Positions 1 through 6,958 of a DNA stretch of 43,195 nt are shown here, in pieces (position 1 is the stretch's first letter; every line of letters starts with the position of its first letter). This stretch comes from Myxococcales bacterium (GTDB lineage: Bacteria > Myxococcota_A > UBA796 > GCA-2862545). Under the pieces are notes generated by a model, which saw only the letters and a list, made by a program, of their open reading frames with translations, was not told the DNA's origin and searched no databases. The stretch covers positions 1-43,195 of the forward strand of contig JAHQVJ010000223.1 in assembly GCA_019634415.1 (NCBI GenBank). Direction: 5' to 3'. A program made the position numbers and the translations under genes.

Positions 1-619
1 ACTCCCACTCGGCCTCGGTCGGCAGACGCCATGTCAGGCCGTCCGGCAGCCGCTCGAGGAACGCTTGGCAGTCGTTCCACGAGACCTGCTCCACCGGACG
101 GCTCGGCCAGTTCTCGCCGTCCCGGAAATGGCTCGGGTTCGCCTCCATCACATCGAGCCACTGCGCCTGGGTCACCGGCGTCTCTCCGAGCCAGAAGCCG
201 CGCGAGATCCGCACGGGGTGCTGGGACTCGTTCTCCCGACGGTCGACCTCCTGTTCAGGAGAGCCCATCAGGAACTCCCCAGCAGGGATCCACCGAAGGC
301 GAAACCCCACCACCTCGGCGCACAAGCCGTGCGCATCCAGGGTCAGGCGTTCTGCCCACGCCACGCCAAAGCGCCTGTTCAACGCGTCCCCTGCCCGCTG
401 TTCCCGCAGCGCATCCATCAGGACGCCCACGTCGTCTTGGTCCAACATGCCCGCCTTCCTCGGCGCGTCCCGCTCCTCGTCCCCGGCGGGATGGCTCTCA
501 GCTCCACCTGCGGCCAGGCGAAAGCCAAGGTCGCCGACGCGGCCGCCAGGGTGATAGGCGAGGCGACAGGCTGCGCGCACGAGGCGCGCCCGGGCGTACC
601 AGCCGCCTCCACGGTTCAC
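1..619 (-). CDS. FGE-sulfatase / C-type-lectin-fold ORF, copy A (partial)
   Basis: The frame is open from a GTG at 619 to the window edge, where the gene is cut. Read on the minus strand it first gives the C-terminal end of an FGE-sulfatase (SUMF1-like, C-type-lectin fold) domain: RGGGW, a variable stretch, then GFRLAAGG. After a short linker comes a probable true start, ATG at 448, preceded by AGGAAGG. From there the N-terminal half of another FGE domain follows (WIPAGEFLMGSP, GFWLGETPVTQAQW, NPSHF, RPVEQVSWNDCQAF, LPTEAEWE). So the frame joins the tail of one domain to the head of the next. It is about 80 % identical to copy B over the head region. FGE-fold proteins are either formylglycine-generating oxidases or ligand-binding proteins, and this fragment does not decide between them. 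Confidence 0.7.
   Translation of the reverse strand, partial: MNRGGGWYARARLVRAACRLAYHPGGRVGDLGFRLAAGGAESHPAGDEERDAPRKAGMLDQDDVGVLMDALREQRAGDALNRRFGVAWAERLTLDAHGLCAEVVGFRLRWIPAGEFLMGSPEQEVDRRENESQHPVRISRGFWLGETPVTQAQWLDVMEANPSHFRDGENWPSRPVEQVSWNDCQAFLERLPDGLTWRLPTEAEWE
518..601 (-). other. Hypervariable C-terminal lectin-fold segment, copy A
   Basis: This is the stretch from the Trp of RGGGW to the Arg of GFR. Aligned without gaps to the equivalent segment at 1616-1699, 12 of 27 codons encode different residues. In 11 of those 12 the third base (C or T) is unchanged while bases one and two differ, for example TAC/AGC, GCC/ACC, CTC/TAC, CGC/TAC, GTC/GAC and GGC/ATC. The framework residues (LVRAACR, P, LGFR) are kept. 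NNY codons scattered in exactly this part of an FGE-type lectin fold are the known signature of variable regions written by diversity-generating retroelements from AAY template codons. No template repeat or reverse transcriptase lies in the window. Confidence 0.5.
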
Positions 620-925
620 ACGCAGCGGGCCTGCGGTTCCAACCGGATCGATCGTGCGCCACCTCGCACGGCAAGTAGCGCTCTCGCGGCGGCCTCGGCG
701 AGGGTGGTGCCTTCCGCCGACCAGCCCGAACCGGACATCGCTGGGTGCTTCCGGTGCTCCCAGAGCAGGAACCGCGCAGACCAGTCGAGTCTGCAGATCT
801 CACCGCGCCGCAGCCCCGCAAGCAGGGCCACCGCGATCAGGGCGTGGCGCCGGGGCTCGCCTTCCTGGAGTGCGCGCAGCAGCCGGCACCAGAACGCCGA
901 GACCCTCGGGGTGGCGGTCCGTGCG
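620..925 (-). other. Spacer interrupting the lectin fold, with a small frame-shifted ORF
   Basis: These roughly 300 bases lie between the truncated FGE head (WCADYYMER then stop at 926) and the matching FGE tail (starting near DPVG at about 649). In an intact FGE domain those two parts adjoin. In another minus-strand frame the spacer encodes a continuous peptide with HALIAVALLAGLRRGEICRL and AEAAARALLAVRGG, whose GTG start at 831 would give 71 aa. The GLRRGE stretch recalls a tyrosine-recombinase helix, but the catalytic His, second Arg and Tyr motifs are absent. The last part of a second spacer copy is visible at 1754-1840 and carries extra frame damage. Function unknown. Confidence 0.4.
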
Positions 926-1753
926 CTAACGCTCCATGTAGTAGTCGGCGCACCACTCCCACACGTTGCCGAGCATGTCGTACAGGCCCCATGCGTTGGG
1001 AACCTTGGTCCCTACAGGCTTCGTGGAATCGACGCCGTACCAGGCCACGTCTTCGAGCTGGCCGTACCGAGCTTCGGTGGTGCCCGCACGGCAGGCGTAT
1101 TCCCACTCGGCCTCCGTCGGTAGACGCCATGTCAGGCCGTCCGGCAGCCGCTCGAGGAACGCTTGGCAGTCGTTCCACGAGACCTGCTCCACGGGACGGC
1201 TCGGCCAGTCCTCGCCGTCCTGGAAGCGGCTCGGGTTCGACCCCATCACATCGAGCCACTGCACCTGTGTCACCAGTGTCTCTCCGAGCCAGAAGCCGCG
1301 CGAGATCCGCACAGGGTACTGGGGCTCGTTCTCCCGACGGTCGGCCTCCTTTGCAGGAGCGCCCATCAGGAACTCCCCAGCTGGGATCCACCGAAGACGG
1401 AACCCCGCCACCTGGGCGCACAAGCCGTGCTCGTCCAGCGTCAGGCGTTCCGCCCACGCCACGCCAAAGCGCCTGAGCAACGCGTCTGCAGCCCGTCGTT
1501 CCCGCAGCGCATCCATCAGGACACCCACGTCGCCTTGGTCCAACAAGCCCGCCTTCCTCGGCGCGCCCCGCTCCTCGTCCCCGGCGGGATGGCTTTCAGC
1601 TCCACCTGCGGCCACGCGAAAGCCCAGGGCGATGTCGTAGTAACCAGGGGGAGCGGCGTAGCGACAGGCCGCACGCACGAGGCCCGCGTAGGTGCTCCAG
1701 CCGCCTCCACGGGAACCACGCGGCGAGCCTACGCTTCTAACCGGATCGCTCAT
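926..1753 (-). CDS. FGE-sulfatase / C-type-lectin-fold ORF, copy B
   Basis: This 275-aa ORF begins with the C-terminal tail of an FGE/lectin domain (SDPVRSVGSPRG, RGGGW, variable stretch, GFRVAAGG at about residues 2-52). It then has a linker, and from about residue 125 the N-terminal half of a second FGE domain (WIPAGEFLMGAP, GFWLGETLVTQVQW, RPVEQVSWNDCQAF, LPTEAEWEYACRAGTTEARY, NAWGLYDMLGNVWEWC), ending abruptly at WCADYYMER. A TTG at 1546, preceded by AGGAAGG, matches the ATG used in copy A and may be the real start of the head half. A TGA two codons upstream of the ATG at 1753 replaces a TGG in copy A. Either the copies are decaying, or the fold is deliberately split. Confidence 0.7.
   Translation of the reverse strand: MSDPVRSVGSPRGSRGGGWSTYAGLVRAACRYAAPPGYYDIALGFRVAAGGAESHPAGDEERGAPRKAGLLDQGDVGVLMDALRERRAADALLRRFGVAWAERLTLDEHGLCAQVAGFRLRWIPAGEFLMGAPAKEADRRENEPQYPVRISRGFWLGETLVTQVQWLDVMGSNPSRFQDGEDWPSRPVEQVSWNDCQAFLERLPDGLTWRLPTEAEWEYACRAGTTEARYGQLEDVAWYGVDSTKPVGTKVPNAWGLYDMLGNVWEWCADYYMER
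1616..1699 (-). other. Hypervariable C-terminal lectin-fold segment, copy B
   Basis: This is the partner of 518-601, offset by exactly 1098 bases. Variable residues are S, T, Y, G, Y, A, P, Y, Y, D, I and A, where copy A has Y, A, R, R, L, Y, H, G, R, V, G and D. The synonymous differences seen at framework codons (CGC/CGT, GCA/GCG, GGC/GGT, CTT/CTG) are ordinary drift. The non-synonymous ones sit almost only at the first two bases of NNY codons, which points to template-directed change rather than drift. Confidence 0.5.
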
Positions 1754-1897
1754 GCGTCACCTCGCACGGCAAGTAGCGCCTTCGCGGCGGCCAGTGGCCG
1801 CCAGTAGCCACCGGGCATCGCGGGGCTCCCACAGCAACATGATCCCATCGGTGGCCGCACTCCTGTCAACCCAGCTATTGGCTGGCTACTCAGGGAA

Positions 1898-1928
1898 GGT
1901 CACAGGAGGATGTCGTCCTCGGGTGACC
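1898..1928. other. Extended imperfect hairpin
   Basis: GGTCAC (1898-1903) pairs with GTGACC (1923-1928), and GAGGA (1906-1910) pairs with TCCTC (1916-1920). A 2x2 internal loop separates the two helices and the terminal loop is TGTCG. It lies in the 250-base gap between the FGE array and the kinase gene. There is no T-run, so an operator or structured leader is as likely as a terminator. Confidence 0.35.
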
Positions 1929-1990
1929 ACCTCGTGGCCTCGTTGTTGCCGAAGGTCCAAGGAACGCATCCCCCCAAGGTCCCACGCATA

Positions 1991-2020
1991 CCTTAAGCAA
2001 CCTTAGGTCAACTTAGATCT
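1991..2020 (-). promoter_or_regulatory. Array of three 10-bp direct repeats (CTAAGG-type)
   Basis: On the plus strand the units are CCTTAAGCAA, CCTTAGGTCA and ACTTAGATCT, exactly ten bases apart. On the minus strand they read as CTAAG/TTAAG cores with the same phase as the array at 3984-4013. The array lies 70 bases upstream of the kinase start and about 150 bases upstream of the FGE array, toward which the motif is oriented. Direct repeats spaced one helical turn apart are typical sites for OmpR/PhoB- or SARP-type winged-helix proteins. Confidence 0.5.
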
Positions 2021-2090
2021 GTCCAGTTTCCGCGCCCACAGTCAGGGAGTCCGACATCCATCGGTAGACTGGCCCGACTTCCCTGAGGCC

Positions 2091-3938
2091 ATGATGGACA
2101 CACCCCCCTTCGACTCGCCCTCCCCCATCGGGGTCGAGGCACGTCGGAGACACTGGAGAAACGCGAGCCAACACATCGTCGATGCGTACGTGGGCTCGAT
2201 CGCCGGGACCCTGATCCAGCAGCTGCTGAAGCGAGCGGCCTTCCTCGCTGACAGCGTGCACACGGCAGCACTGTCGACGCAGGAGACGATCCTGTTCTCC
2301 TCGGTGAGCGAGCAGCTCGAAGAAGACATGCTCGACCTGCACGACGCTCTGATCTCGCAGCTCATCGCCCACACCGAAGACCACCCGAACGCAGCCCTCG
2401 TGGTGTCGAAGTGGGAGAACCGCCTCACAGAGACGGTGGCGTCGGTGCTGTCCCTCCTGCACTCGGTGACGCGCACCGACGCCTTCCTGGAGGCGATGAG
2501 CCTTCCACCTTCCCCCGCTTCCAGCCAGTCCCTACAGAGGGTGATGAGTCCGTACGTCGAACTCGTGACCGCCAAGATCCGCGCCAAGCTCATGGACTGG
2601 TTCGACGGAGTCTCCGCACACCTCGACTCGATGGCCCGCGGCGCCTCCTCTCCGCGGGGTTCCACGAGCTCCCACACGGATCGAATGACTCCCGCCCAGG
2701 TGGCCAGACTCAAGGAAGAGAGCCGACGACGAACACGCAGCGCGACGTCTCCTCGCTCCATCCCGCAGCCCCCTCCACATCGAGCGCCGGGCGAGACGCC
2801 CCTCGGGGTCGTCATCGACGATCGATACCGCGTGATCTCCCTCGCGGGCCGAGGCGGAGTCGGCGTCGTCTACAAGGCCGAAGACACGCGGCTGAACCAA
2901 GTGGTGGCCGTGAAGATGCTGTCGAACACCTCTTCACACGACGACATCGACAGCCTGTCGACCCGGTTCCGGCTGGAGGCCGAGACCCTGGCTCGGCTGA
3001 AGAGCCCGTTCACGGTACGCGTGCACGATCACGGCGAGTGGAACGAAAGGCCCTACCTCGTCATGGAGTTCGTGGAGGGTCGCTCGGTCACCGATCTCCT
3101 GCGGAATGGCCCTCTTCCTCCGCGACAGGTCGTTCGGATCGCCCACCAGATCTGCCACTCCATCGGAGAGGCACACGCCCTCGGTCGAATCCATCGAGAC
3201 CTCAAGCCTGCGAACATCCTGATCCAGCGCGATCTCCACAGCGACGCGCTCTTCGTCAAGGTCGTGGACTTCGGGCTCACCAAGGATGTCCTGGCGGCAC
3301 ATCAGCTGACCACCGTGGGGACCCTGGTGGGCACCCCGCAGTTCATGTCCCCCGAGCAGGCACAGGGCCAGCCGCTCGACCATCGCAGCGACCTGTACTC
3401 CCTGGGCATCATGATGTTCTACATGCTGACCCGTACGTTTCCGTACGACGTGGAGCGACCCAACGCCGCCGCTTGGCTGTTCGCCCACGTGCGCGCGACA
3501 CCACGCCCCCTGACGGAGGTGGCCCCGCGCCTGGACGTCCCCCCTCGCCTCCAGCAGGCCATCAGCTGGTGCCTCGCCAAGGACCCCGCACAGCGGTGCA
3601 GCAGCGCACAAGAGCTGATGATGATGCTGCGAGCCTGCAAGCAGGACCTGGCAGCACCCATCGAGCCATCCGAGGAGCCATCGCTGTTTCGCCAGGCCCG
3701 CTCCGACCTTCCCGGGGGCAACGCCCCTTGGCCGCTGGATCCATCCACCACGGCGCCGAGCCAGGACCCGCCATCCATCGCGCCTTCCCAGCCCACCACT
3801 CGACAAACCCGCCAGCGCGGGTCACGCCCCTCCAGCCAGCGCGTTCAGCGAGCCCTCACGGCAATCTACGTGGGGTTCGTCATCGGCTGCGTGACGGGAG
3901 TCGTCGGTGGCGTGCTGGGATTACTTCTTCGACCCTGA
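2091..3938 (+). CDS. Membrane-anchored Ser/Thr protein kinase
   Basis: This 615-aa Hanks-type kinase has a predicted cytoplasmic N-terminal helical region (about 1-180) that I do not recognise, then a Ser/Arg/Pro-rich linker. The kinase domain (about 245-515) has all key motifs: glycine loop GRGGVG (253-258), Lys in VAVKML (275), HRDLKPAN (Asp 370, Asn 375), DFG (393-395) and SPEQ in the activation segment. A Pro/Ser/Thr-rich linker leads to a single C-terminal membrane helix (about 588-612) with only a few residues beyond, so there is no periplasmic sensor. The start is ATG 2091, with a second ATG directly after, and the ribosome site is weak. The CTAAGG arrays lie upstream and just downstream. 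It should be active, and the pseudokinase at 4825-6114 is an obvious partner. Confidence 0.93.
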   Translation: MMDTPPFDSPSPIGVEARRRHWRNASQHIVDAYVGSIAGTLIQQLLKRAAFLADSVHTAALSTQETILFSSVSEQLEEDMLDLHDALISQLIAHTEDHPNAALVVSKWENRLTETVASVLSLLHSVTRTDAFLEAMSLPPSPASSQSLQRVMSPYVELVTAKIRAKLMDWFDGVSAHLDSMARGASSPRGSTSSHTDRMTPAQVARLKEESRRRTRSATSPRSIPQPPPHRAPGETPLGVVIDDRYRVISLAGRGGVGVVYKAEDTRLNQVVAVKMLSNTSSHDDIDSLSTRFRLEAETLARLKSPFTVRVHDHGEWNERPYLVMEFVEGRSVTDLLRNGPLPPRQVVRIAHQICHSIGEAHALGRIHRDLKPANILIQRDLHSDALFVKVVDFGLTKDVLAAHQLTTVGTLVGTPQFMSPEQAQGQPLDHRSDLYSLGIMMFYMLTRTFPYDVERPNAAAWLFAHVRATPRPLTEVAPRLDVPPRLQQAISWCLAKDPAQRCSSAQELMMMLRACKQDLAAPIEPSEEPSLFRQARSDLPGGNAPWPLDPSTTAPSQDPPSIAPSQPTTRQTRQRGSRPSSQRVQRALTAIYVGFVIGCVTGVVGGVLGLLLRP

Positions 3939-3983
3939 GCGGCGCACCATGAAAGAGCACCGGAGAACGTAAGCAATCGTCAG

Positions 3984-4013
3984 CTAAGGGACTCTAAGGC
4001 AGCCTAAGGAGAC
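3984..4013 (+). promoter_or_regulatory. Array of three perfect CTAAGG 10-bp direct repeats
   Basis: CTAAGGGACT, CTAAGGCAGC and CTAAGGAGAC follow each other with an exact ten-base period and end 38 bases before the probable TTG start at 4052. They match the opposite-facing array at 1991-2020. The position fits an activator or repressor site for the 4052-8967 gene set. The STAND protein at 9048-11783, with its C-terminal OmpR-like winged helix, is the most obvious candidate binder. That link is inference. Confidence 0.55.
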
Positions 4014-4051
4014 GATGCGAGTATTCTTCGTCGGCTCATTCTGGAGGCCCC

Positions 4052-4828
4052 TTGCTGTGGTTGCTCTCAGCGTCTTCTTGGGCCACGTGCCCATCGACAA
4101 CCGACGACATTCGTGAGCTCGTCGACGCCTCCGAAGTCGCCCTGATCGAGCTCGACAGCAATGCGTTCGTGGCAGCCTCGGATGCGCTGCACACCTCGGT
4201 CGCCTGCGTGGCCCAGCCGCTGTCTGCACCCCTGATCGCACGGTTGCATCGTGTGCAGGGCCTCCGTGCCTATGTGGAAGGAGACGCGGAGCGTGCAACA
4301 GCTGCGTTCTCTTCGGCAAGGGCCGCCGCTCCCGAGCTGGAGCTGCCCGCTACCTTCGTGCCCGAGGGGCACGAGCTGACCCGTCTCTTCCTGCTGCAAC
4401 CCGTGGACTTCGGAGGCGTGCTCACGTGGCCACAGCCCGATCAAGGGGACCTTCTGGTGGACGGCCGCAGCTCCCTGGACGTCCCCGTACGACGCCCCAG
4501 CGTGCTGCAGCTTCGCCTCGACGACGGCCACGCGTCCACGAGTCTCTACCACTGGCCAGACACACCTCCCTTCCAGTACCCAGCCGAGCGGCCGAGACGT
4601 CGGGTGCGCAAGGGGTGGCTGGCGCTGTCGGGACTGACCGCAGCGGCGTCCGGGGGACTGCTGTTGGCCTCCGTGAGCACGCACCGTGCGTACCTCGCAG
4701 AGGATCACGATCCCACTCGGCTCGATCGACTTCGACTCCTCACCAACGCCACCACCGCCGGCGCCTACGGAGCTGGGGCGACAGGACTCACCCTCGGCGT
4801 GGTCGCCCTGCTCGGACGACGCAAGTGA
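4052..4828 (+). CDS. Secreted protein of unknown function with two C-terminal membrane helices
   Basis: The 258-aa product starts at TTG 4052, with GGAGG six bases upstream. A short signal peptide (LLWLLSASSWA) is followed by an Ala-rich helical region resembling tetratricopeptide helices (about 15-115). Next comes a beta-rich stretch (FGGVLTWPQPDQGDLLVDG) that recalls a PEGA-like domain, then two C-terminal hydrophobic helices (about 187-205 and 230-253) separated by a short loop. Its stop overlaps the GTG start of the pseudokinase by four bases (GTGA), so the two are translationally coupled and probably act together at the inner membrane. I do not recognise a named family. Confidence 0.75.
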   Translation: MLWLLSASSWATCPSTTDDIRELVDASEVALIELDSNAFVAASDALHTSVACVAQPLSAPLIARLHRVQGLRAYVEGDAERATAAFSSARAAAPELELPATFVPEGHELTRLFLLQPVDFGGVLTWPQPDQGDLLVDGRSSLDVPVRRPSVLQLRLDDGHASTSLYHWPDTPPFQYPAERPRRRVRKGWLALSGLTAAASGGLLLASVSTHRAYLAEDHDPTRLDRLRLLTNATTAGAYGAGATGLTLGVVALLGRRK

Positions 4829-6114
4829 ACGTCGAGTCGTCCGGCAACGCCATCGGCGCATACATCGTGGGCGAGTGCGAGAGCAGCGACGGAGTCTGCG
4901 CGACGTACCAGATGCGGCACGCGACGCTCGGCACCCCCTACACGATGAAGGTGCTGAAGACCCCGAGCCACGACGGGGACGAGGTCCTCCAGCTCGCGCG
5001 CATCCAGGCCTCCCTGCGCCACCCCAACCTCGTCGACGTCGTCGATGTGCTGACCGTCGAGGGACGCGTGGCGCTGGTGCTCGAGCGCATCGAAGGCCAC
5101 CCAATCGACAGCTGGGTCGGAGTCTACGGACCCTCGCTGTCGGAGATCGAGAGCGTGTTTCGGGGAATCGTCTCGGGTGTGCGCCGAGCACACGTCGAGG
5201 CGCTGTACTTCGTCGACCTCACCCCCCAGGACGTACGGGTGCACAGCGGCCCCGATGGCACGCCCACCGCGAAGATCACGGCGTTCCCCATCCCCGTCGG
5301 GCACTCCCTCCCCTCCACCGTGGACCGCACCTCGAACGTCTACGCCCTCGGCTGCATCCTGTACGCGCTGTGCATGGGCGCTTCGCCAGGCTCGGATGCT
5401 CCTTCGGTCGACGACATCGCGTCGTGGGTACCGCCTAGGCTCAGGCGCGTCATCGAAGGGTGCTTGGCCGAACACGGCGGGCAGTTCCGAAGCTGTGAGC
5501 AGATCCTCGAGGCGCTGGACTCCGGCTCCGAGCCATCGCTGGAGTTCCGTACCCTCGGGATCCCGAACCTCGGGCGCGGCGTCCTGTTCTCGCTGACACT
5601 CACCGCCTCGGTGGTGGTGAGCGTGGTGCTCTCGCTCTGCATCGTCCTGCTCGCTGGTCCGTCCGCGACCACCGAGCACACGAGCGACCACGAGACACCA
5701 GCCCCCGTCGCCCGACCGGCCGAGTCGATCTTGCCCGTGGAGCCCTCCCCTCCAGCGCCCGAGCCACGTCGCGTGGTGCGTCGCCCCAGCACACCCCCTG
5801 CCCCGCCTCCTTTGGATCCAGCACCACACGATGCACCGAAGAGCGTGGCCGAACCGAGCGCAGAGGAAGCAAGCCCAGTGGAGCCCCCACCGTCGGGATC
5901 CGTGTCGGCCGCCATCGGTGCACACCAGCTGCTGCTGATGAACGACAGCAGGCCGTACGCCCTAGGCGACGTCCCAGTTGGAACCTACGACATCATGGCC
6001 AGCTTCGAGGCGGGTCAGCCGTTGTCGGTGGTGGGCACCGTGCAGGTCTCCGCGGGCAGCACGAGCGTCCTGTCCTGCGATGCGGCGTTCCGTATCTGCA
6101 AGGTCCGACGATGA
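4825..6114 (+). CDS. Transmembrane pseudokinase with periplasmic tail
   Basis: The start is GTG 4825, inside the stop of the upstream gene; longer frames upstream are shadows. The N-terminal kinase-like domain (about 10-235) keeps the beta-3 Lys (Lys 42 in YTMKVLK) and the overall Hanks layout. The catalytic loop, however, reads YFVDLTPQDV instead of HRDLKPAN (Lys to Thr, Asn to Asp), and DFG is replaced by AFP (153-155). The glycine loop has also lost its glycines. Loss of the metal-binding Asp and Asn predicts no phosphotransfer. A membrane helix (about 252-277) is followed by a long Pro/Glu-rich linker and a small Cys-containing beta domain at the C-terminus. It probably transmits or senses state across the membrane with the active kinase encoded just upstream. 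Its stop overlaps the next ATG (ATGA). Confidence 0.88.
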   Translation: MNVESSGNAIGAYIVGECESSDGVCATYQMRHATLGTPYTMKVLKTPSHDGDEVLQLARIQASLRHPNLVDVVDVLTVEGRVALVLERIEGHPIDSWVGVYGPSLSEIESVFRGIVSGVRRAHVEALYFVDLTPQDVRVHSGPDGTPTAKITAFPIPVGHSLPSTVDRTSNVYALGCILYALCMGASPGSDAPSVDDIASWVPPRLRRVIEGCLAEHGGQFRSCEQILEALDSGSEPSLEFRTLGIPNLGRGVLFSLTLTASVVVSVVLSLCIVLLAGPSATTEHTSDHETPAPVARPAESILPVEPSPPAPEPRRVVRRPSTPPAPPPLDPAPHDAPKSVAEPSAEEASPVEPPPSGSVSAAIGAHQLLLMNDSRPYALGDVPVGTYDIMASFEAGQPLSVVGTVQVSAGSTSVLSCDAAFRICKVRR

Positions 6115-6902
6115 GTCTGCCGAAGCCACGGAGGGTCGCGATGCTGTCTTGGATGCTCATTGGATGCCACACGATCGGTCCCGAGCAGCACCAGCAACGG
6201 CTCGAGGAGATCGCACTGCATACCGCTGTGGCGGATGGCCCAGCTTCACCATCGCAGACGACACCTGGCGGAGCGTGGCTGGCGAGCGAGGTCAGACTCG
6301 TGGCCGCCGTGGCCTGGAGCGACACCGACGAAGTGGTGATCGATCCCCGCGGCTCCACCTGGGTGTCGGGCCTCGCCCTGCGACTGCTCCACGAGGCCCC
6401 AGACGGAGACACGCATCGATGCGACATCGTGGTTCCTCTCGCCGGATACGGCCCCTCACCCTTCGCCGTCGAGGAGGGCCACGATTGGGGGCTGTCCATT
6501 GCCGAGGGTGCCAAGGAGGGGGCGTACTCCAACTGTCTTCAGGAGGGGTTCGCAGCCAGTCAGTTCGACGGCGGCGATCCATTGTCGTGGGTCGAGCCGA
6601 GCTGGAGCCTGTTCCTGCGCGGGGGTCCTCTGAACGAGGAGGTCGCAGCGTGGCTCGAAGCACAGGGATGGTTGGACGAGCCAGGTAGCGAGCAGCGCTT
6701 CGCCAGCGGCTGGCTCGACGCCCCCGCCCCCTACGACGCTCGCGCCGCCGACAGCTACTGGGTCGGGCACGAGATGACGGAAGAGGGAGACATCGACCTC
6801 GACGCACGGATCAGCTTCGTGCCCACGGGACCTGGGCCGAGGCGGCTGCCCACTGGGTACTACCAGCTCCGCCAGACGGTGTTCTTCCTGCCTCGGCACT
6901 GA
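6111..6902 (+). CDS. Lipoprotein of unknown function
   Basis: This 263-aa protein begins at the ATG that overlaps the pseudokinase stop. The N-terminus MSLPKPRRVAMLSWMLIGC is a lipoprotein signal with Cys 19 as the acylation site. The mature part is acidic and beta-rich, with repeated WVS/FLRG/SYWVG stretches and no motif I can name. Coupling to the pseudokinase suggests a periplasmic or surface partner in the same signalling unit. Confidence 0.75.
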   Translation: MSLPKPRRVAMLSWMLIGCHTIGPEQHQQRLEEIALHTAVADGPASPSQTTPGGAWLASEVRLVAAVAWSDTDEVVIDPRGSTWVSGLALRLLHEAPDGDTHRCDIVVPLAGYGPSPFAVEEGHDWGLSIAEGAKEGAYSNCLQEGFAASQFDGGDPLSWVEPSWSLFLRGGPLNEEVAAWLEAQGWLDEPGSEQRFASGWLDAPAPYDARAADSYWVGHEMTEEGDIDLDARISFVPTGPGPRRLPTGYYQLRQTVFFLPRH

Positions 6903-6917
6903 ACGACCTCACAACGC

Positions 6918-6934
6918 GCCAGCGCGACGCTGGC
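6918..6934 (+). other. Small perfect hairpin in the leader of the first PL7 gene
   Basis: GCCAGCG and CGCTGGC form a perfect 7-bp stem with a CGA loop, 16 bases after the stop at 6902 and 24 bases before the ATG at 6959. There is no following T-run, so it may be an mRNA processing or attenuation element rather than a full terminator. Confidence 0.35.
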
Positions 6935-6958
6935 CAACGAACGAACTGGAGAGATGCA

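Larger units (their letters stand above)
1..1840. repeat. Tandem 1098-bp repeat units carrying the FGE-fold copies
   Basis: Bases 1-742 align without gaps to 1099-1840 at an offset of 1098. Homology stops near 1840 within the spacer tail, so copy B is the rightmost unit and the array continues past the left edge. One unit comprises an FGE head of about 620 bases, a spacer of about 300 bases and an FGE tail plus linker of about 180 bases, on the minus strand. Confidence 0.75.

Noticed and set aside
616..831. Tyrosine-recombinase-like peptide (GLRRGEICRL) in the FGE spacer
   Set aside because: Only one helix-like motif is seen; the HxxR and Tyr motifs and the usual length are missing, so I describe it as a spacer ORF and not as an integrase.
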